NCBI RefSeq assembly: GCF_013403985.1
Contig: NZ_JABFDF010000001.1
Location: 186,001 to 250,000, forward strand
Length of the DNA: 64,000 bases
Reading direction: 5' to 3'
From: Winogradskyella ludwigii
GTDB taxonomy: Bacteria; Bacteroidota; Bacteroidia; Flavobacteriales; Flavobacteriaceae
Shown here: positions 44,047 to 53,115 of the stretch, piece by piece
Layout: each line of letters opens with the position of its first letter
How positions within the stretch are numbered: position 1 is the stretch's first letter
The notes under the pieces: generated by a model
The model's input: only the letters and a program-made list of their open reading frames with translations
Told to the model about the DNA's origin: nothing
Databases searched by the model: none
Translations under genes and position numbers: made by a program

Positions 44047-45030
44047 CTAATTCAATTTCTTTTTCAACATACATAAAACTCCGATTTCTTCTCGTGATAA
44101 ATTTTCATTTACTTTTAAAAGTCGTGAAATTTCCTTTTGAAAATGATTAATAGTTTTCCCGTCAATGTATTTATCGATCACACGAGGATCAATATAAGAA
44201 CTACGCGCCACTGATGGTGTATTTCCTAACCTTTCACTAACCTTAATAACAGCATCACGAATATTACTATCAAGTTCTTTTTGATCTTGCTTTTTAGAAA
44301 ATCCTATTTCATCCAATGCCATAGCAGCAATTACAGTGCCTGCCCAAGTTCTAAAATCCTTAGCCGAAAATTCTTCACCCATAATTTCTCTTATATAGTT
44401 ATTAAGATGATCGCTCTTTACATCTTGTTTAGAACCATCTTCGTCTATGAATTTGAAAATTTCATAACCAGGTAAATCGTCTATTTCTTGAACTATTTTA
44501 GCTAACTTTTCATCTACAATATGCCGTTCTTGATCTTTACCTGACTTTCCTATGTAATGAAAAATTAACTCATCTCCTTCAATCTGCAAGTGCTTACTTC
44601 GCATCGTAGTTAAACCATAAGTGTTATTTTCTTTGGAATAATGATCGCTTCCTGGACGAAAATAAGCCGCTTCCAAAAGTCGGACCATACAGGCAAGCAC
44701 TTTTTCTTTAGCTAATTTTCGTTTACGTAGGTGCTGACCTGTAACGCGTCGCATACGTTCTAAATTGTCTGCGAATTTTAGAATACGATCAAATTTTTCT
44801 TGATCTTGTTTTTCTCTATATTTTGGGTTGTAGATGTATTGTTTTCTGTTTTTATCGTCACGACCAGTAGCCAAAATTTTAGCTGACTTTTTGGAATCAA
44901 TTTCCACATCTGTCCAAGCTGGCGGAATAACCAGAGATTTAAACCAGTCTTTTAAAGCTTTATCTTTTATAGTATTATTAGCGCTATCGACATAACGAAA
45001 GCCTCTACCATGTTTTTTTCTGTAGTACAT
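44047..45030 (-). CDS. DNA topoisomerase IB
   Basis: A 327-residue bacterial type IB topoisomerase, which relaxes supercoils through a 3'-phosphotyrosyl intermediate. It has the N-terminal RGFRYVDSANNTIKD, the conserved IPPAWTDVEI, RRVTGQHLRKRKL, the AKDFRTWAGT active-site helix and the nucleophile Tyr279 in SYIDPRVIDKYI. It is convergent with the aldo/keto reductase gene and unrelated to it in function. Confidence 0.92.
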   Translation of the reverse strand: MYYRKKHGRGFRYVDSANNTIKDKALKDWFKSLVIPPAWTDVEIDSKKSAKILATGRDDKNRKQYIYNPKYREKQDQEKFDRILKFADNLERMRRVTGQHLRKRKLAKEKVLACMVRLLEAAYFRPGSDHYSKENNTYGLTTMRSKHLQIEGDELIFHYIGKSGKDQERHIVDEKLAKIVQEIDDLPGYEIFKFIDEDGSKQDVKSDHLNNYIREIMGEEFSAKDFRTWAGTVIAAMALDEIGFSKKQDQKELDSNIRDAVIKVSERLGNTPSVARSSYIDPRVIDKYIDGKTINHFQKEISRLLKVNENLSREEIGVLCMLKKKLN

Positions 45031-45131
45031 GAATTTGATTCCAGTTAATAGAGTATAAAGTAAATTCTTTAATATTAAAAGGATTAACCCAAAAGCAATT
45101 ATATGTACTCAAATGAGTTTAAAAAATAATT

Positions 45132-46565
45132 CTATTCAATAATAGACACGTCTACTCCTCTGTAATAATCTAAAACTTTTACACGTAATAAGTATTCGTA
45201 TTTGGCATTGGCTAAATTTACTTTTGCATTATCTAAATTATTTTTACTGGTAATATAGTTTAAGAAATTAGACACACCATTTTTAAAACGTATATCATTA
45301 ATGCGATAAGACTCTTCGTAGGCTTCCACTTGTTTTACTAAACTTAAATGACGATTATAAACTGCTTCCATATCAAAATGAACTTGAGCAATGGCATTTT
45401 TAATATCTACATGTGTACGCTCTAATTCTAGGATAGACTCCTCTACTTTAATTTTTTCTAAAGCCACATTATTTTTGGCTCTAAAACCATTAAATAATGG
45501 AACAAAAACTTGAACACCAACAACCGTATTTAAATTATTATCTAATTGGTCTTTGTAATCAATACCTTTTGAATCAAAATTGGTCTGCTCTGTCATAATT
45601 GGTAAATCTAGACCATCGACCGTTACAAAATCTCCAGTTTCAACAATGCTTGCTCCTGATGAAGTAAACAGTTCTGCTGCACTAGAGTAGTTTGTATTTA
45701 CACCTCCAAAAAGCGATATTTCTGGTGTAAACTGAGACTTAGCGACACTCACACCTTTTTTTGCAGCTTCAACACGTAATTCTTTAGCTTTAAACGTCGC
45801 TAAGTTTTGTAAGGCTTCTTTAAAAACAGCGTCAGCCGACAAATTGTAGTTTTCAAAATCTAAGATTAATCCATCGGTCACTACATAGATGTTATCATGT
45901 AAATTCATCAATCGCATTAAGCTTAATTTTGCATTATTCAAACTACTTTCAGACATTAAAACACTGGTTTCATCACTCGCTACTTGTCCTAAAATATCTG
46001 CATAATCCGCTGGATTCCCAGATTCATTTTCATAAAACCTTTTCTGAATTTCAAGTTGTTGTTTCGTTGTTTCTAATCGTGCTTTAGTTAATTCTAAAAC
46101 ATCTCTCGCATTTAAAACTTGAAGATAAGCCAACGTAACATTCAAAATTAAATCTTGCTTTGCTGCATCAATTTCTAGATCTGAAGCTTTTTTATTGAGT
46201 CGGCTTTGCTTGGCTGAATTTAATAATCTAAAGCCATTAAAGATCGTCATATCCAAGCTTAATCCTAAGTTTGAAAATGTCAATTCCTGATTAATATAAG
46301 CGTTGGTAAAAGGATTGATACTTCTACCATCATTAACACCTAAACTAAAATCTCCGTTAATGCTAGGTAATATATTCGCTTTGGATTGCTGATAATTTAC
46401 TTTCGCAGAATTGGCTTGTAAATTGGTGGATTTCAAATCGAGATTATGCTCTATAGCGATGGCAATGCATTCGTCTAAAGAATAACTTTTCTCAGTGTCA
46501 TTTTGAGCAACACCAGACCAGCTCATCACTAAAATGAGGATTAATATTACAAGTTTATGTGTCAT
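45132..46565 (-). CDS. TolC-family outer-membrane efflux channel
   Basis: A 477-residue protein with a signal peptide (MTHKLVILILILVMSWSGVAQ) followed by two repeated coiled-coil/beta halves of the OEP family (SLDECIAIAIEHNLDLKS; IKNAIAQVHFDMEAVYNRH). The frame extends upstream, but the Met at 46565 starts the signal peptide. It is the last gene of the right-hand exporter operon and would be the exit duct for the HlyD adaptor and FtsX permeases. A 195-bp gap with inverted repeats separates it from the ATPase gene. Confidence 0.87.
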   Translation of the reverse strand: MTHKLVILILILVMSWSGVAQNDTEKSYSLDECIAIAIEHNLDLKSTNLQANSAKVNYQQSKANILPSINGDFSLGVNDGRSINPFTNAYINQELTFSNLGLSLDMTIFNGFRLLNSAKQSRLNKKASDLEIDAAKQDLILNVTLAYLQVLNARDVLELTKARLETTKQQLEIQKRFYENESGNPADYADILGQVASDETSVLMSESSLNNAKLSLMRLMNLHDNIYVVTDGLILDFENYNLSADAVFKEALQNLATFKAKELRVEAAKKGVSVAKSQFTPEISLFGGVNTNYSSAAELFTSSGASIVETGDFVTVDGLDLPIMTEQTNFDSKGIDYKDQLDNNLNTVVGVQVFVPLFNGFRAKNNVALEKIKVEESILELERTHVDIKNAIAQVHFDMEAVYNRHLSLVKQVEAYEESYRINDIRFKNGVSNFLNYITSKNNLDNAKVNLANAKYEYLLRVKVLDYYRGVDVSIIE

Positions 46566-46630
46566 GATTTGTTTCTTTAAATTATTTAGGTATCGAAAGA
46601 CTAATCCTACAGTATGGTCAATTCGAGTAT

Positions 46631-46720
46631 TTCGAGTGAGCGAGAAATGTATCGAGAATCTTATGTTCATCTATTACTTCTCGATACAAAATTTTTTGAA
46701 AAACAAAAATTCCACTCGAA
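46631..46720. repeat. Nested inverted repeat between the ATPase and TolC genes
   Basis: Outer arms TTCGAGTG (46631-46638) and CACTCGAA (46713-46720) enclose inner arms TGTATCGAGAA (46648-46658) and TTCTCGATACA (46678-46688). The inner pair alone is an 11-bp stem with a 19-nt loop. It could be a small dispersed repeat or a processing hairpin in the operon mRNA. Confidence 0.6.
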
Positions 46721-46760
46721 GTGACGCAACGTTATCGAAACACCTTTTTGTTTATGATGA

Positions 46761-47432
46761 TTAGACTATTTTTCCGTCTAGCAGATTGATAATTCGAGAG
46801 CCATATGCGGCATTACTTTCAGAATGTGTGGCTTGAATTATGGTCACTCCTTCTTTATTTAACTGCGCAAAGAGTTCCATAATTTCCTCACTTTGTTTCG
46901 AGTTTAAATTCCCTGTTGGCTCATCTGCTAAAATTAACTTTGGCTGACCGATTAGAGCTCTCGCAATCCCAACGAGTTGTTGTTGTCCTCCACTTAATTG
47001 AACTGGGAATAAATCTTTCTTCCCAACAATATTAAAACGGTCTAGCATATCGGCCACCATCGCTTTGCGCTCAGAAGATTTTACATTTTTATAGAGCAAC
47101 GGGGTTTCAATATTTTCATAAACGGTGAGTTCATCAATAAGATGATACGCCTGAAACACAAATCCGATATATTCTTTATACAATTTGGATCTGTTTTTTT
47201 CCTTCATGCTATGCACAGGTTCTCCTAGAAAGGTATAGCCTCCATCTGTAAAATTATCTAACATGCCAATACAATTCAACAAAGTAGATTTCCCAGAACC
47301 AGAAGGTCCCATTAGTGAGATGAATTCTCCCTCTTCAACATTTAAATTAATATTATCTAGTAGCGTAACTTTATTGCTTCCTGAGTTTACAGTTCTAGTG
47401 GCTTCGTTTAGACTTAATAGTGTGTTTTTCAT
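46761..47432 (-). CDS. ABC exporter ATP-binding protein (MacB type), second operon
   Basis: A 223-residue ATPase with Walker A GPSGSGKST, signature LSGGQQQLVGIARAL, where Leu replaces the usual Arg after QQQ, and Walker B LILADEPTGNLN, where Asn replaces the D-loop Asp. The two changes set it apart from the canonical ATPase at 60604. It should power the FtsX-type permeases encoded upstream. Confidence 0.88.
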   Translation of the reverse strand: MKNTLLSLNEATRTVNSGSNKVTLLDNINLNVEEGEFISLMGPSGSGKSTLLNCIGMLDNFTDGGYTFLGEPVHSMKEKNRSKLYKEYIGFVFQAYHLIDELTVYENIETPLLYKNVKSSERKAMVADMLDRFNIVGKKDLFPVQLSGGQQQLVGIARALIGQPKLILADEPTGNLNSKQSEEIMELFAQLNKEGVTIIQATHSESNAAYGSRIINLLDGKIV

Positions 47433-47453
47433 TTTATTTGTCTTTTATATAAT

Positions 47454-48197
47454 TTAGTCTATTCGTTTAATTTCATAGTCTCCAAAACTCAGTCCTTTAT
47501 TGACCTCAGCCTTTCCTTTATAGCGTAATGTGGCTTCACCATAAGCCGTAAATTTGATACTTTTTGAAGCTTGAATTTTAAACACGGCTTCTCCATAAGC
47601 TTTAAGTTTAGACGATTTATTATCCATATCTACAAGGTTGATGATTCCTGCTCCATACGCTGTAATATTCTGCTTAACTGTAGTTCCTTTTTTAATTATC
47701 AATTCACTTTCACCGTAAATATCCACGTTAAATGTGTCGAAATTAACATGATTAAAAGTTACTTGAGATTCACCATAAATATTAAGCGTAAACTTTTTAA
47801 CGTCAATTAAATCTTTACAAAGCGTTCGTTGTTCTCCTCTTAAAGATAATTCGTCTATATTTTTATACGTAACGATTATAGTTAGCACTTTTCCCTTATA
47901 AATTGGCACTTTCATTTTCATACCATCTTTAGTAATACTTTCATGCTTAGTGGTTTCTTTAGCGTCATCTAAATACACACGAAGTGTTCCCCCTTTGACT
48001 TCAATATTTATTTTGTCTTCTGGTTCTGTGCTCTCTATTATGGTTACAGATTCTTCATCTCCTTGAACAAATGTGGTTTCTATATGTGGACTTATAATAA
48101 CCTTATCAAAAGCTTCAACAGGCTTCTTTGTTTGAGCTAATGCAATTTGGCTCATACAAACCAATAGTATGACTAAGCTATATTTTAAATTTCTCAT
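47454..48197 (-). CDS. DUF2807 (head GIN domain) secreted protein
   Basis: A 247-residue protein with a signal peptide (MRNLKYSLVILLVCMSQIALAQ) and a repetitive beta-helix-like body (FDKVIISPHIETTFVQGD, then repeated YGE segments such as NIYGESQVTFNHV, DIYGESELIIKK and KAYGEAVFKIQ). This is the DUF2807 putative adhesin fold common in Bacteroidota. It sits between permease and ATPase genes, so it may be an extracytoplasmic accessory of the exporter or a surface protein. Its function is unknown. Confidence 0.82.
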   Translation of the reverse strand: MRNLKYSLVILLVCMSQIALAQTKKPVEAFDKVIISPHIETTFVQGDEESVTIIESTEPEDKINIEVKGGTLRVYLDDAKETTKHESITKDGMKMKVPIYKGKVLTIIVTYKNIDELSLRGEQRTLCKDLIDVKKFTLNIYGESQVTFNHVNFDTFNVDIYGESELIIKKGTTVKQNITAYGAGIINLVDMDNKSSKLKAYGEAVFKIQASKSIKFTAYGEATLRYKGKAEVNKGLSFGDYEIKRID

Positions 48198-48214
48198 AAA
48201 TTATTTTTATAAAT

Positions 48215-50599
48215 TTATTCTGTTCTTAAACTTTTTATAGGATTTGCTACTGCAGCTCTAACCGCTTGGTAGCCGACCGTAACAAATGTGATCACCAACG
48301 CTAATGCACCAGCAATCGCAAAAACGGTCCAGCTAATAGTAATACGATAAGCAAAATCTTGTAACCATTGATTCATAACATAGAATGCTAACGGGAAACT
48401 AATCGCTAAAGAAATTAATACCAATCTCATAAAATCGATAGAGAGTAACTGTACGATTCTTGGGACGCTTGCTCCAAAAACTTTCCGTATTCCAATTTCT
48501 TTATGACGTTGTTCTGCCATAAAAGCTGCTAAGCCAAATAAACCCATACAAGCTACAATTACTGCCAAAATTGAAAACAACAATCCAACATTTGCTGTGC
48601 GTTGTTCTTTCTCATATAGCAATTCTAGATTCTTATCTAAAAAGGTATACTCAAAGGCAGAGTTTGGTGCTATGTTTTTAAATGTGTTTTCAAAATTTGA
48701 AATCGTTTCAGATAAGACTTCATTTGTAAATCGAATTAACAAGTACGATTTTGGTTCTCTGCTTGAGTTATGAAACGCATAAGCACCAATTGGATTATGC
48801 AACGAAGCAAAATTAAAATCCTCTACAACACCATGTATATAAGCATTATTACCTAATTGCATCGCTACTTTTTTTCCAATAGCTTCCTCTGGAGATAAGC
48901 CTAAAAAGTCCACAGTAGTTTTGTTCACCACAACCTCAACCAAGGTATCACCTGCTTGTTTGTTTTTAGGTAGCAACTGACCTGCCAAGAGCTTAAGTTG
49001 TAATACATCAGCCACTTCGCGCTCTGAATTATTTGTTGAAATCCCCATGGTTTCGTCTGTATTTGGTTTATTAATACTTCTTCCACTAACTCCCATACCA
49101 GGATAACCTTGAGATCGTCCTACAACTGAGACATTTGGTAATTTTTTAAAAGCATTTATTAAAGCCTGATTAGCCTGTCCACCGCGAATTGCAGATGTTG
49201 ATATTGCCATTACATTTTCGGGATTATAGCCTAAACTTTTATTCTGAATATACTCTAGTTGCTGATGAATTACAATGACTCCAATAATCAGAACAACGGA
49301 TGCTGAAAACTGAACCACAACCAACCCCTTTCTTATAACACTTGCGATACCTCCTTTATTAGCAGAAGGCTTGAGGGCTTCTTTAGGCGAAAATCGTGAT
49401 AAATACAATGCAGGATAGGATCCTGAAATAAGACTTGTTACGAACCAAATTAAGACTAAGAAAACGATGATTTCAATAGAAAAAAGTGACGAAATATCGA
49501 GTTCTTTTCCTGCAATATCATTAAACATCGGCAATGCTACAACAGCAAGCACACCTCCTAAAACCATAGCAATTGCAGTAATTAAACCTGTTTCAATATA
49601 GAATCTAACAACGATATCTCTAACAGATGCTCCAAGCGTTTTATTAATACCTACATCTGTGGCGCGTTTTTGAGATCGTGCTGTAATTAAATTCATATAA
49701 TTAATACAAGCAATTACTAAAATTAAAATCGCTAAAGCCGTTAAATTTCTAATTTGATTGATATCACCATTTCGCTCAATGTAACTATCCTTATAAGTCG
49801 AAGAATATAAATGGATTTGTTCTAAAGGTTGAAGCGAGAAGTTATACCATTGCTCATCTTTCTTAACATTTTTATCTAGAATATCTTGAATCTTAGCTTC
49901 AACATTTGCGACATTAGGTGACGCCGTATTAAAGAGCAAAAAGGTTTCAAAACTCGCATTATCCCATGTAGGATTTTTTGCTGCATTTTGCATTAAAAAC
50001 GGAGCAACCACATTGAAGTCTAACGAACTATTTTCAGGAAAATCCTTAAAAACACCTTTCACCTCAACAACATCCACATCATCTATGGTTAAGGTCTTTC
50101 CTATTGGATTTTCATTTCCAAAATACCGTTTTGCAGCGCTTTCTGAAAGTAAAACCGTATTTGGAGTATTGAGAACTTCTGAACCTTCTCCTTTAACAAT
50201 TTCAACATCAAACATATCTAATATCGCAGCATCAGACCAGAATAGTTTTTTCTCAGTAAACACCTCGTTACCCGCTTTAATAAAAGCAGTCCCTCCAAAA
50301 TCGTGTTTGAGTAATCGTCCTGCTTCTGCAATATCAGGAATATTTGCTTCCAACTCTAGTGCGACTGCAGAAGGAGAACCAGTCCAAGTTTCAAGATCAT
50401 CTTCTGTTGTATTAAGAAGCACACGGTAGATTTTATCCTTGTTGGCGTACATGGAATCAAAACTACGTTCGTGTAAAATAAATAAAAACAGAACCAATGT
50501 TGTGGCTAAACCAATGGATAGCCCTAAAATATTTACAATTGAAAATAAACGATTCGTCTTTAAACTTCTCCAAGCAATTTTTATATAACTACGTATCAT
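48215..50599 (-). CDS. MacB-like FtsX ABC permease E (794 aa)
   Basis: A double-length FtsX permease: helix 1 (about 20-42), periplasmic MacB_PCD domain, three helices (about 285-420), a further helix near 430-450, a second periplasmic domain and three C-terminal helices, ending NPIKSLRTE. It is one of five paralogues sharing the N-terminal IKIAWRSLK..R.FS..NI.GL and C-terminal KEIGIRKVFGAS signatures. It is second in the operon starting at 52964. The substrate is unknown; MacB relatives export peptides, toxins or lipoproteins. Confidence 0.88.
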   Translation of the reverse strand: MIRSYIKIAWRSLKTNRLFSIVNILGLSIGLATTLVLFLFILHERSFDSMYANKDKIYRVLLNTTEDDLETWTGSPSAVALELEANIPDIAEAGRLLKHDFGGTAFIKAGNEVFTEKKLFWSDAAILDMFDVEIVKGEGSEVLNTPNTVLLSESAAKRYFGNENPIGKTLTIDDVDVVEVKGVFKDFPENSSLDFNVVAPFLMQNAAKNPTWDNASFETFLLFNTASPNVANVEAKIQDILDKNVKKDEQWYNFSLQPLEQIHLYSSTYKDSYIERNGDINQIRNLTALAILILVIACINYMNLITARSQKRATDVGINKTLGASVRDIVVRFYIETGLITAIAMVLGGVLAVVALPMFNDIAGKELDISSLFSIEIIVFLVLIWFVTSLISGSYPALYLSRFSPKEALKPSANKGGIASVIRKGLVVVQFSASVVLIIGVIVIHQQLEYIQNKSLGYNPENVMAISTSAIRGGQANQALINAFKKLPNVSVVGRSQGYPGMGVSGRSINKPNTDETMGISTNNSEREVADVLQLKLLAGQLLPKNKQAGDTLVEVVVNKTTVDFLGLSPEEAIGKKVAMQLGNNAYIHGVVEDFNFASLHNPIGAYAFHNSSREPKSYLLIRFTNEVLSETISNFENTFKNIAPNSAFEYTFLDKNLELLYEKEQRTANVGLLFSILAVIVACMGLFGLAAFMAEQRHKEIGIRKVFGASVPRIVQLLSIDFMRLVLISLAISFPLAFYVMNQWLQDFAYRITISWTVFAIAGALALVITFVTVGYQAVRAAVANPIKSLRTE

Positions 50600-50612
50600 A
50601 ATACTTGTTTTT

Positions 50613-52964
50613 TTATTCGGTTTTTAAACTATCTACAGGATTTGCCAATGCTGCTTTTACAGCCTGAAAACTTACCGTAATCATCGCAATTACAATAGCA
50701 ACAACTCCTGCTGTGACAAAAATCCACCAATTAATTTCTATGCGATACGCATAATTCTGAAGCCAATTATCCATAACATACCAAGCCATAGGAATTGCGA
50801 TAACAATGGAAAGACCAACCAACTTCAAAAAGTCTTTAGATAATAATTTCACAATACCTGCAACACTAGCACCTAATACTTTTCTTACTCCAATTTCTTT
50901 ACTACGTTGTTCTGCAGTATAAGCGGCCAATCCAAAAAGCCCAAGGCAAGAAATAAGAATTGCTAGTAAGGCAAATAGTTGAGAGAGTTTTCCTATGAGT
51001 TGTTCACTTCTAAATTTGGCATTAAAAGCATCATCTACAAAGCTGTACTCAAAAGGAAAGGCAGGATTATGTTTTTTCATAACCGCTTCAACTTTAGACA
51101 GCATCTCATTTGGTTCAATATTAGGATTCGTTTTTAGATACATGTAACTAGATTCACCCAGATAATTAAAAAATAACACAGGATCACTTTGTCCATACAT
51201 ATCTTCGAACAGATAATCTTTTACAACACCTATTACTGTGTAAGTGTCGTCTCGTATTACTTTTTTACCAATAGCACTGCCAGTTCCCATAAGCTTAGCA
51301 AACGATTCTGTAATTAAAACACTCGTACTATCTTTTGCTACATTTTCGCTAAAACCGCGACCTTCGGCAAGTTTCATACCTGCTGTTTCTAAAAAATCTG
51401 AACTGATATATCTAAAGAAAATCAATACGTCTTCTGTATCTGTTCCGCCCGTCCATGTTAAGTTAGAACCATTGTTGCCTCCATTTAAAATACCTGAATT
51501 ATTTAAACCTACGCTTGAAACCGCTCCTGTATGTATTAAATCTTGTTTGATGATATCAAATTTTTCAATCATAGTACCATTGACATTCAATGAAATCAAT
51601 TGGTCTTTATCAAAACCTAAATCTCTGTTTTTTACATGTTGAATTTGTTGATAAACCAAAATGGTACAAATAATAAAAACAATTGAAATTGTAAACTGAC
51701 CAACAACTAATCCTTTTCTAATAAATGTTGCAGATCCTTGAGTGACTTTTAAACCTTTTAAAACCTCAACAGGATTAAACGAAGACAAGTAGAATGCTGG
51801 ATAAAGGCCAGCGAAGATTCCGCAAACAAGCGTAATTCCTAATAAAAAGATAATATGTAGTGGTTGCGCTAATCCTAAAACTAAATTCCTCTCAATAAGT
51901 AAGTTAAATTGCGGTAATAAAATAAAGAGCAATAATACACTAACCAAAGTCGCGATAAAAGAAAGGATTAAAGCTTCCGATATAAATTGAAAAATTAATC
52001 GTGAACGACCAGAACCCATGGCTTTTCTTACTCCAACTTCATTCGCACGTTTCTCACTTCGTGCAGTAGATAAATTCATGAAGTTAATACAAGCTATAAG
52101 CAAAATAATTAAAGCAATAATTGTAAATAATCTAACCGAATCTATGCGTCCTCCAACTTGCTTTCCATTTTCAAAATTACCTCTTAAATGCCAATCTTTT
52201 ATAGAATGTAAAAATGCTTTTGAATCACTGTCTCCTGTTTTTTTCTCAAGCAATCCAAGGACTTGATCATTTACAGCATTAAAATCAGCTTCTGGTGACA
52301 ACTCAACAAAGGTATCTGCGAAGAAACTACCATAACCATTGGTCCATTCTTTATCTGCACTCCAACGCTCAAATGGCGCAATCCAATTTATAGGAAACGT
52401 CACGTTCTTTGGTAAATTCTCAATAACTCCTGTAATCAGGTAATTATCTGTATTGTCTACTTTAAGTACTTTGCCTAATACTTTTGTGTTTTTACCATAA
52501 AGCTGCTCTGCCGTTTCTTGCGTAATAACTATGGCTTCAGGATTATTGAAAGCCTCTTTTGCATTACCTTCAACAAATTTTAAACTGAATATTGTTATAA
52601 AATCTTCATCTACAAAACGTCCACCGCTATTGATGGCATTATCATTTACAGCAAATAAAAAATCTCGATGCTTTGTTCGTGATGCTTTTACTATTCCTGG
52701 AATTTCCGCTTTCATAGCTTCAGCAAATGGTCCTGGAGTAGAATTAAACGTTCTCCATTCACCATCATATTCTTGATGTGTTGGTACATAGTAAACTTGA
52801 TCTTGTTTTGAAAAATCAGAATCAAAACTTACCTCATCCTCAACCCAAAGAAAAATTAAACTAGCACACGTAATTCCTATGGCTAATCCGAAAATGTTTA
52901 GAAAGCTATACCCTTTATTTTTACGTAAAGTCCGGAAGGCTATTTTTATATAATTTAAAATCAT
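50613..52964 (-). CDS. MacB-like FtsX ABC permease D (783 aa)
   Basis: Same double MacB_PCD-FtsX layout as its paralogues (KIAFRTLRKNKGYSFLNIFG at the start; KEIGVRKVLGAS near 675; ending NPVDSLKTE). It is the first gene of the second operon, 30 nt after the position where the sigma-54-like element at 53005-53021 would start transcription. It lies 13 bp before permease E. Confidence 0.88.
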   Translation of the reverse strand: MILNYIKIAFRTLRKNKGYSFLNIFGLAIGITCASLIFLWVEDEVSFDSDFSKQDQVYYVPTHQEYDGEWRTFNSTPGPFAEAMKAEIPGIVKASRTKHRDFLFAVNDNAINSGGRFVDEDFITIFSLKFVEGNAKEAFNNPEAIVITQETAEQLYGKNTKVLGKVLKVDNTDNYLITGVIENLPKNVTFPINWIAPFERWSADKEWTNGYGSFFADTFVELSPEADFNAVNDQVLGLLEKKTGDSDSKAFLHSIKDWHLRGNFENGKQVGGRIDSVRLFTIIALIILLIACINFMNLSTARSEKRANEVGVRKAMGSGRSRLIFQFISEALILSFIATLVSVLLLFILLPQFNLLIERNLVLGLAQPLHIIFLLGITLVCGIFAGLYPAFYLSSFNPVEVLKGLKVTQGSATFIRKGLVVGQFTISIVFIICTILVYQQIQHVKNRDLGFDKDQLISLNVNGTMIEKFDIIKQDLIHTGAVSSVGLNNSGILNGGNNGSNLTWTGGTDTEDVLIFFRYISSDFLETAGMKLAEGRGFSENVAKDSTSVLITESFAKLMGTGSAIGKKVIRDDTYTVIGVVKDYLFEDMYGQSDPVLFFNYLGESSYMYLKTNPNIEPNEMLSKVEAVMKKHNPAFPFEYSFVDDAFNAKFRSEQLIGKLSQLFALLAILISCLGLFGLAAYTAEQRSKEIGVRKVLGASVAGIVKLLSKDFLKLVGLSIVIAIPMAWYVMDNWLQNYAYRIEINWWIFVTAGVVAIVIAMITVSFQAVKAALANPVDSLKTE

Positions 52965-53004
52965 ACTATTTTTTAACTTAATTGATTACTTCTACTCATT
53001 ATAT

Positions 53005-53021
53005 AGTGAAGATGATGCCAA
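53005..53021 (-). promoter_or_regulatory. Sigma-54-like promoter of the second exporter operon
   Basis: On the - strand TTGGCATCATCTTCACT resembles the -24/-12 consensus (YTGGCACGNNNNTTGCW). The -24 GG is present, while AC replaces the -12 GC. The same 17-mer occurs at 62648-62664 before the first operon, within about 30 bp of near-identical sequence. Confidence 0.65.
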
Positions 53022-53069
53022 AACCACAAACAGCTATATGTCAGTATTTTATATTTAATTAAGAATTTA

Positions 53070-53115
53070 AAACTGTTCGAATTTGATACACTTCTTGTTC
53101 GCAAATGAACAGTTT
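53070..53115 (-). promoter_or_regulatory. Candidate enhancer (UAS) of the second exporter operon
   Basis: Inverted arms AAACTGTTC (53070-53078) and GAACAGTTT (53107-53115) flank TTTGATACACTT (53082-53093). The central element lies 64 bp upstream of the -24 GG, exactly as in the first operon. The right arm overlaps the stop codon of permease C. The likely binder is the enhancer-binding protein at 62826. Confidence 0.6.

Noticed and set aside
50013..50429. A 138-codon open frame on the + strand inside permease E
   Set aside because: Antisense to a well-supported permease; serine-rich composition is typical of shadow frames.
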